Both the position numbers and the translations under genes were made by a program. A stretch of DNA of 64,000 bases from Leucaena leucocephala (Eukaryota > Streptophyta > Magnoliopsida > Fabales > Fabaceae): positions 11,199,001 through 11,263,000 of the forward strand of contig CM073535.1 of assembly GCA_037074615.1 (NCBI GenBank), read 5' to 3'. How positions within the stretch are numbered: position 1 is the stretch's first letter; each line of letters opens with the position of its first letter. Of the stretch, positions 57,586-64,000 are shown one piece after another. Below the pieces are notes generated by a model. It did not search any database, was not told where the DNA came from, and worked only from the letters and a program-made list of their open reading frames with translations.

Positions 57586-58980
57586 AACCAAGGTACCAAA
57601 AGTTAGAATAGAATAGGGAACGAAAAAGAAAAAGGGAAATTCTTTGGAACCTAAGGTTGCAAAGGTTAAAAGAAATATGATTATTACTACATTATAGGCT
57701 CAAATTCAATCATGAGAGAGCCCAGCCAGACAGGATACTCAGTAAAGCTTAAAGCACAAGAGAAGAAATGAGACTTCTCAAGGTATTACTGAGTCTTCAT
57801 CTCCATCTCTTGCTGATTCTAATCATATTCTTACTCCTCCTCCCAACTTTACTCTACTTACTGATAGATAAAGGGAAGCTTAAGGCATAATTTGCCCATA
57901 AGGACTTTTATCATGTCAATGTTACAGATTTAGATTACTTAAAGTACAATGAAAAGACCAAATTGGGTCAAACTAACCCTATAAAGCACCATGAAAACTA
58001 GCTACAAGTAAACTTCTCATATTGCCCTAAAGTAGTAAAGTAGTCAAAAGATTTTATTACTATATGAGAGTATTTGATGAATAGTCACTTGATCACAGAA
58101 TTAACAGGAAGAGAAATTAGATTGAACTCAAATGTGATCAACTTCTTGCTGCAGACAACATATTTTAAAAATAATCCAGAATTATCCATGAGACGGATCT
58201 ATGAGATTCTAACTTATCTGGTAATATGAAATCTGTACCTAAGGACATGTGTGATTATCATAGGATAATCTCCTATATTTACTCAAGAAGCATGGTTAAC
58301 AAGCCTGGAAGCCTTACTTACTTGATCGAGGAAGATTATAGTTTATTGGCTAGGATAATTGATGGGGAGAAAATCAACATTGGTGACTTAATTTACAATA
58401 TGGTCTTTTTTAGGAGAAAGGAGAAAATGAAGTCAAGATACTAAGGTTTAGTGCAAAATAAATTCATAGGATGAGAATTTCCCTGCCTTTGAATACTAGA
58501 GAAAAGAAGTCTTAGAAAGAGAAGTATCCTATACAACCAGATAAAGGCCAATCTTCAACTTCTCCTACTTTTCCTACCACTGCACCTTCTTTTGCTCAGG
58601 AAGGCATGCATAATATAGTCCAACAAGAACTTAAAAGCTTTAAAGGAGATTTATCGGCTTAAGTTGAAGAAAGCATGAAGTCTTTTTATTTTGATTTTCC
58701 TAAGCTACTCAATATGTTTAAACACTCTTTGGAAGACAAGATTCTTTATGAGGTTGCAAAAGTTATTCAAGCCAACAAGAATCAAGTGGCCATTCATCTC
58801 CATATTCTTTATCTGTAGAAAAAGGCACTCAGGTTTCTAAGAAAAGAAGTGGAAGTTTTAAAGAACCAAATCGCAAGTTCCAGTCAACCTAGTTTATCCT
58901 CTAAATATAAACACCCTTCTACGCCAATAATGCCCCTAAAACTTAGTAAGGCTTCCCCTCCTTGGTCCTATTTTTTATTG
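57586..58980 (+). pseudogene. E2 env-like region, decayed
   Basis: Begins ATGGCAAGAACCAAGG (MARTK) and runs with many stops to about 58980. The best stretch (58226-58444) reads CDYHRIISYIYSRSMVNKPG then LIEEDYSLLARIIDGEKINI, resembling the plant transposon domain in env-like ORFs of SIRE/Maximus elements (His-rich start, aromatic centre, GxKIN). A C-terminal coiled-coil-like run (KALRFLRKEVEVLKNQIASS) follows near 58820. The position between pol and polypurine tract fits an env-like gene. It cannot be translated now, and a function in infectivity has never been shown for this class. Confidence 0.5.
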
Positions 58981-59083
58981 ATGTAAAAAGTGGGGAGAGA
59001 AATAGATAAATTGATTAGTAATAATTTGTTTTGTTCATCTTGTTTGTTGAGATGTGATTGTTTAATTTTAATGAAATCAATGC

Positions 59084-59259
59084 TTCTATGTATCTTTTCA
59101 TTGCTTGTTTGTAAATGCTTATGTGTAAATTGAAATTCAATGATTTTTAAAGTTTTTTCAATTAAGTTTACTTCTATGTATCTTTTTATTGGTTATTTGT
59201 CAGTGCTTATTTGCAAATTGAAATTCAATGATTTTAAAACAAATCAATTAAGTTTTGAC
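59084..59259 (+). repeat. Imperfect tandem duplication, 88-bp period
   Basis: TTCTATGTATCTTTT and AAATTGAAATTCAATGATTT occur twice with the same spacing (starts at 59084 and 59172). It lies just before the polypurine tract. Confidence 0.75.
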
Positions 59260-59265
59260 ATCATC

Positions 59266-59278
59266 AAAAGGGGGGAAA
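59266..59278 (+). other. E2 polypurine tract
   Basis: AAAAGGGGGGAAA directly before TGTTAGAC. The preceding ACATCATC plus this tract is the usual 3' signal of SIRE-type elements. Confidence 0.9.
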
Positions 59279-61576
59279 TGTTAGACTTCAATATTTTGAT
59301 TGTGCCAATTACTTGAGAAAAGATTTTAAAATGAAACTTAATTGATAAAGAGCATTTATCAATGAGCTTATCAAAAAGGTAGTTATTCGATAAATGAGAA
59401 AGAATTTTTGAAGAAAAATATGTTTTCTAAAAAGCCATTTATCGATGACCTATTCGATAAGGTTTCTTATTGAGAAAGACTTTGATAAATCAATCATATC
59501 TAGTTGAGAAAATTCTGAGTCATGCTATTATGAAACTAAAGTTATTCGAAGCTCTATTCAAAAAATAGATTTATAGAATAAGCCTTCAATAAATCTTGTA
59601 AAGACTCAATTTGTGAAAAGATTTTATAAAAGGGTTTTATCGAAAAGTTGATCAAACAATGGATTTATCGATAAGATATTCAATCCATCAACTCTAATTT
59701 TAAAAGAATAAATTTTGTTTTCAAAGACCCATTTATCGAAAGATTATTCCATAATGGAAGTTATTGAACAACTCTTTAACAAATAGAGAAAGTTTCTTAT
59801 TATTCAAAAGCACTTATAAATGACTTTTCATACATTCTACCACTTTGCTTTTGATAAAATACTATCTTATTTGTTTGACATATTTTAGAAATACCTATGA
59901 TCAGAAATTGAGAAAGTTTAAAGATTTAAAAACCTAATCATTAAAAATGTTTTTGAAATTATCCAAGATCACTTGATTTTGAGTTTTTTGATAAATAATC
60001 TTCACAGTGATCTAATTACTTTCTTTTTAATTTGATCTTTAGAATATTGAGTCACAAATTTATATAAAATAAAATTAAAGAAAATAAGATAAAGTTACTT
60101 CAAATTCAAATCACTGAAATCTTGATTTTGTTTGTTGTGATTTGATTGTTTGAAATGATTCATTGCTTAAATGCTTATTGATCTATTTAAATCATCTATG
60201 ACTTAGTCTTGAATTTTTGAAGAAATACTTTTCATGAATGATTAAAATCTTATCTATTATGATCCTATCAATGAGATACTCAATCACATCATTTATTGAA
60301 GAGATCTTCGATAAGATCCTTCATTAATCTAAATATGAATGTCATAGAATATCTAATTGATTGGTAGTCTTGTGTTATATTTGTATTGAGCTTATGAATT
60401 ACTTTGATTTGATTGAATGAATGATCTTCATGGATTTATAGCCTTATCTTATTTGATGGATGAATATATAAGCTCATGACTCATTTTGATATATTAAATA
60501 TTTTTAGTAGAACTTATAATGTTGTGATATGTCCTAATATGCTATGATCTAATTTGCTAAATATTCTTGAGCTATTTGATCTTATTTGTTAAATGATCAC
60601 ATGAACTTTTATTTCCAAATATGATTATGATTTGATAAAAGATCATAATGATTTAAAGTCTATTTGAAAAGATTTGAAAAGAATGTTCTTCAGTATTCAT
60701 CGATAAGTTATTCGAAGAATCTATTTATCGAAGAACATTTTGATAAATGGTGTATTGTGAAATATATCGATAAGTCTAGAAGCATATGTTTTCAAAAAAT
60801 ATTTTTCAAAGAGTTATTTGATAAGGACATTTATCCAATAAATATTCGATAAGATTTTAACTATTTCAAATACAATTTTTCATAAATTTATCAAAAACAT
60901 TTTCGATAAGGATGTTCTTCGATAATTCAATCTAGTTTGCAAAAAGAATTTTAAATCACTTTATCAAATTTTGATCTTTAATCTAAATCATTTGGAGACA
61001 CTTGCTATATGCTTACACTAATTATATATTATTACTAAAGCATGTTTTAAGATTATTTGCATAATCAATTAAAGAGAATGATCACAAAGCAAAAAGCATC
61101 AATGCATACGTCAGCAATAATGGCTATATTTGACAATGCCTATCTCAACAGCTACTTCAAAACTTCAACAGAATTATGAAGACGAAGTATAAAACAAGAA
61201 GAAGCCAAAGTGACAAAATTGAAGAAGTTGGAAAACATAAGAAGATACAACTTACTCTTAACATGCACTTTGATCATACACAATAATTGTATCTCTATTT
61301 GACTATGTTTCTCTCATTTGATACAGAGCATATACATTCTTATGTGAGACAAACTTAGAGAGTTTAAGAGCATAAGTGTTTATCATATTCACTCTACTGA
61401 GAGAGTTTTATTTGTAATAAGCAACTTTTCATATTGCTCAAGAGTGGGAATATCTTGAAGTAAATTGTAACCTTAATAGTTGTAAGGGGGAGTGAGAAGG
61501 ATTCTCACTGAGATTACCTTATAGGTTGTAAGGGGAATGTGAGGGATTTACACGTTGATTGTACTAAGGTGCCAAC
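59279..61576 (+). repeat. E2 3' LTR, left part (split by D)
   Basis: Starts TGTTAGACTTC. Bases 59334-60910 are full of TTATCGATAA-type palindromes. Bases 61327-61576 match E1. The last five bases, CCAAC, are D's left target duplication. Confidence 0.87.
59334..60910 (+). repeat. Dispersed TTATCGATAA palindromes in the E2 LTR
   Basis: More than thirty full or one-off copies occur, such as ATTTATCGATGACC, TATTCGATAAGG and CATCGATAAGTTATTCG. They come in clusters (59340-59760 and 60690-60910) separated by poorer stretches. Confidence 0.8.
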
Positions 61577-63477
61577 TGAAAGATCCTTCTTTTATATGTC
61601 TTAGGGACCAAACAGTAGCATATGGAACCACTTTTAAGGTTATTGAAGTCAAATTATACAATCTGGAATTTTACTCTATCGAGTACTGTTCACTATGCAA
61701 ATTCTAGAGGAGTGACCTGACTTCAAAAAATCACAACTAATTCTAGAAAAATTGAAATGAAGTGGTTCAAATTGCTACACAAAGATGACTTAATTTTATT
61801 TTAGGGAAAATAACCCATTGACCACTCCTTAACCAGGTCAATATCAGTCAACATATGAAGTTTACTGTTCATCCAGTGTTTTTCTCTTATTCTAGCATTT
61901 TGGTCCCAACTTTACATAACATTTGTACTATCCAATCCCCAGCTTCTCTTCATGCTTCTTTAATCCTTGCTCATCATAAACCTGTGGGATTGAGATTATA
62001 TGGAAGGGGATGAGATTTCTAAAAAAATCTCAGTAGCAAACGATACTAAACAATGCATGCATTAATGTGAATACTTGTGCTTGCTTGTGAAAGTGTTTAA
62101 CATTGCGTAATGTGCATTCTTCCATGTAACATATGGAATACAATTGGCCAAAGTAATTATAGAAATAGAGCTTCAAACATAAGCACATATGCAACACAAT
62201 TCAACAAAGCCATAGCACAACCAAGCATAACATTCAATGAATTCAAGTTTAGGATAAGTTTACTACCTGGCGTGTAGCCTTTCCTTAGTCCTTAACCTTT
62301 TCTCTGAGGTTCCTTCTTTACATAGGTCAGAGTATATACATAGCACAATAATATCTCCATTATTATTCTATCCAGTATAGCTCTACCTAACTCATGCTTA
62401 ACTTAAGGTAATACCCTTAATCTGACAATCCCCTAACTTTCTTTATATCCACGGCTAACCTTATCAAGAGAGATATTCTCTATTCTAACTATTAACTTTA
62501 TAAGAACAATCCTCTAATTTATTATATTAGGGACTAGAATAAATTACTTACCTTATTCCTAAACTTGCCAAGTCCCTAAGCTCCTTTGATTGCTCTAACC
62601 TCCACCAAAACTCCTTTCTTTCTTTCTCTTTCTTTCTTTCTTTCTCTCTTTCTCTCTTCTTTCTCTTGTTTTTCCATGCTTGGCCATGGGAATGAAGTGA
62701 GGGGGAAGGGTCTATTTATAGGTGGAGGGAGGCGAAATGGATGGTCCAGATTGAATCGTGATAAACGGCTCAGATCGCTTAGCTTCCTCAAGAAGCCTTG
62801 CTTGTATCATTACTATGATATCATCATCCGAGATGACTCATCAAAATGACATCATCCATGGGACACCTCACATGCTAGGTGGCGTAATGGTGGGGCCCTT
62901 AGGACATCTCACCAGCTGACTCAACACTTCCAGAGAATTCCAGAGTCTTTTCCTGGAATGAACGACTGAGATTATGCCACGTGTCTTTAGCATTTTCTTC
63001 TTTCCCTAGACTCATGCCATGTGGTGCCTTGTGGGTCCCATGAGGATACCTTTTATGTCACCTCATGGTTCCAGATGAGTCTAAAGCTTTATCTGATCAC
63101 TTTTCCCAATTCTATCTTTGACCGAGTAACTTTACTTTATTGTAAAAGTACTAAACTAATATTTTAATACCACTTGGGCCCACATCACTCTTGAGCCACG
63201 TTTTTGGATGTATAGGAATGTCATCTTGGGTCTCTAATCAAGCCCAAGCACTCTGGTTGCTCAGTTCCCAAGAAACATCCCTTTCTTGTCTAAAATGACT
63301 ATTATGCCCCTAAGGACTTTCACTATTTTCAATTTAGGCCCTGATCTTTCACTTTCTTGCAGTTTAGTCCCTGAACATCATATGTATACTTATGGGACTT
63401 TTGCTAAATAGGGCCTGGTAGTATACCTTTTTTAGGCTGCATATTGGGCTTTTATGGCTAAAAATTGGGATATGACA
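61577..63477 (-). mobile_element. D: T1 solo LTR (1901 bp)
   Basis: Ends GATATGACA on the right and starts TGAAAGATCC on the left (decayed TATAACATCC). Flanks CCAAC (61572-61576) and CCAAG (63478-63482) are a duplication with one change, and E1 near 26385-26400 shows the uninterrupted host. TATA box at 62713-62721, CT-rich tract at 62611-62674. Similar in length to C. Confidence 0.88.
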
Positions 63478-63725
63478 CCAAGAGCCCACTGAATCTTGAG
63501 GATAGTGGAACACTCAGAGGAGCTCTTTAAGGACTGGATATAGTTCAAGTGGTTAGACTGAACTAGTATAAATCTTCCTGTACAGTACTTCTTTGACAAC
63601 TTCTTCCTTTGGTGATATCATTCTAAACTCTACTCTTTGATTTTGTTTTAATATCCCTAGAGTTTTCAAAAATTTTAAAATCACCCAATTCACTCCCCTA
63701 TTAGGTGATACAACCAAATTCAACA
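63478..63725 (+). repeat. E2 3' LTR, right part
   Basis: Continues the LTR to ATTCAACA. It matches E1 26386-26633, including TTCCTTTGGTGATATCATTC. Confidence 0.87.
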
Positions 63726-64000
63726 TAATTGTTGATTGTTTGATTATGACCATGGTAGTTGTCTATGGCTCTACATGATAGTGACTTAACATATATAATT
63801 GTTATAACTCCAATATATTATTAAACAATGAGAGCCACATGTCAATCATCAAGAGTGCTCATCTTATTGGTGATATCCTTATGCACTCTTGCTTTTATTT
63901 TATTTTTATTATTATATCTTTTTAATTATTAATCAAGTTCTCTTCTACTACTACTCCTTCTCACACTTAGTCTAATATAGAGTTAAGTCACACATTGACC
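63726..64000. other. Unassigned AT-rich tail
   Basis: No element end, coding frame or RNA gene is recognised. The first five bases, TAATT, would be the right target duplication of E2. Confidence 0.4.

Larger units (their letters stand above)
56614..63725 (+). mobile_element. E2: SIRE/Maximus-like Ty1/copia, 5' truncated
   Basis: It keeps an internal 3' part with env-like remnant, a G-rich polypurine tract and the full 3' LTR (59279-63725, holding solo LTR D). Gag and pol are absent. The LTR end ATTCAACA matches the E1 end at 26633. No target duplication can be checked because the left end is lost. Confidence 0.72.

Noticed and set aside
25853..63725. E1 and E2 as two halves of one copia element split by Y
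   Set aside because: Their LTRs differ in whole upstream halves and by many changes in the shared part, more than expected for one insertion. It is not fully excluded.

Overview
This window is plant nuclear DNA made almost entirely of LTR retrotransposons nested inside one another. I found no convincing host gene. The assignment to a plant rests on the element types: Athila-type Ty3/gypsy gag-pol, SIRE/Maximus-type Ty1/copia with an env-like region, and large Tekay-like LTR elements with an initiator-Met tRNA primer site. The AT-rich, methylation-decayed sequence suggests an angiosperm, probably a eudicot, in pericentromeric or intergenic heterochromatin. I do not name a species.

Three related families, called T1, T2 and T3 here, share LTRs that begin TGTCATATCC, a TATA box (CTATAAATA) and, where an internal region is present, a TGGTATCAGAGC-type primer site and a polypurine tract. 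Their internal regions carry no gag or pol. Instead they carry conserved non-coding modules: a 5S rRNA-derived segment that keeps the pol III internal promoter, four short hairpins, a cluster of ~20-nt repeats and, in T1, a strongly foldable leader behind the primer site. They look like large non-autonomous retrotransposon derivatives (LARD-like). T1 is present as full elements A (16565-24835) and B (37628-45915) and solo LTRs C (33196-35097) and D (61577-63477). T2 spans 1-16405, with its left edge outside the window. T3 is present as two solo LTRs, S1 (36141-47643, split by B) and S2 (51572-54027).

Two Athila-type elements lie on the minus strand. X (3412-11056) is internally deleted and sits inside T2. 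Y (30230-56613) keeps a recognisable gag-protease-RT-RNase H-integrase but is broken by C, S1 (which holds B) and S2. Two SIRE-like copia remnants flank Y: E1 (25853-30229, holding a MITE) and E2 (56614-63725, holding D).

Layout: T2 5' half, X, T2 3' half, T2-type LTR fragment split by A, E1, then Y with its nested inserts, E2 with D, and a short unassigned tail. Nearly every insertion can be checked inside the window, because matching target-site duplications flank it and an uninterrupted relative of the host sequence is present elsewhere. Order of insertion: Y is older than S1, and S1 is older than B. B is very young, since its two 2620-bp LTRs differ at only about eight positions that I could find.
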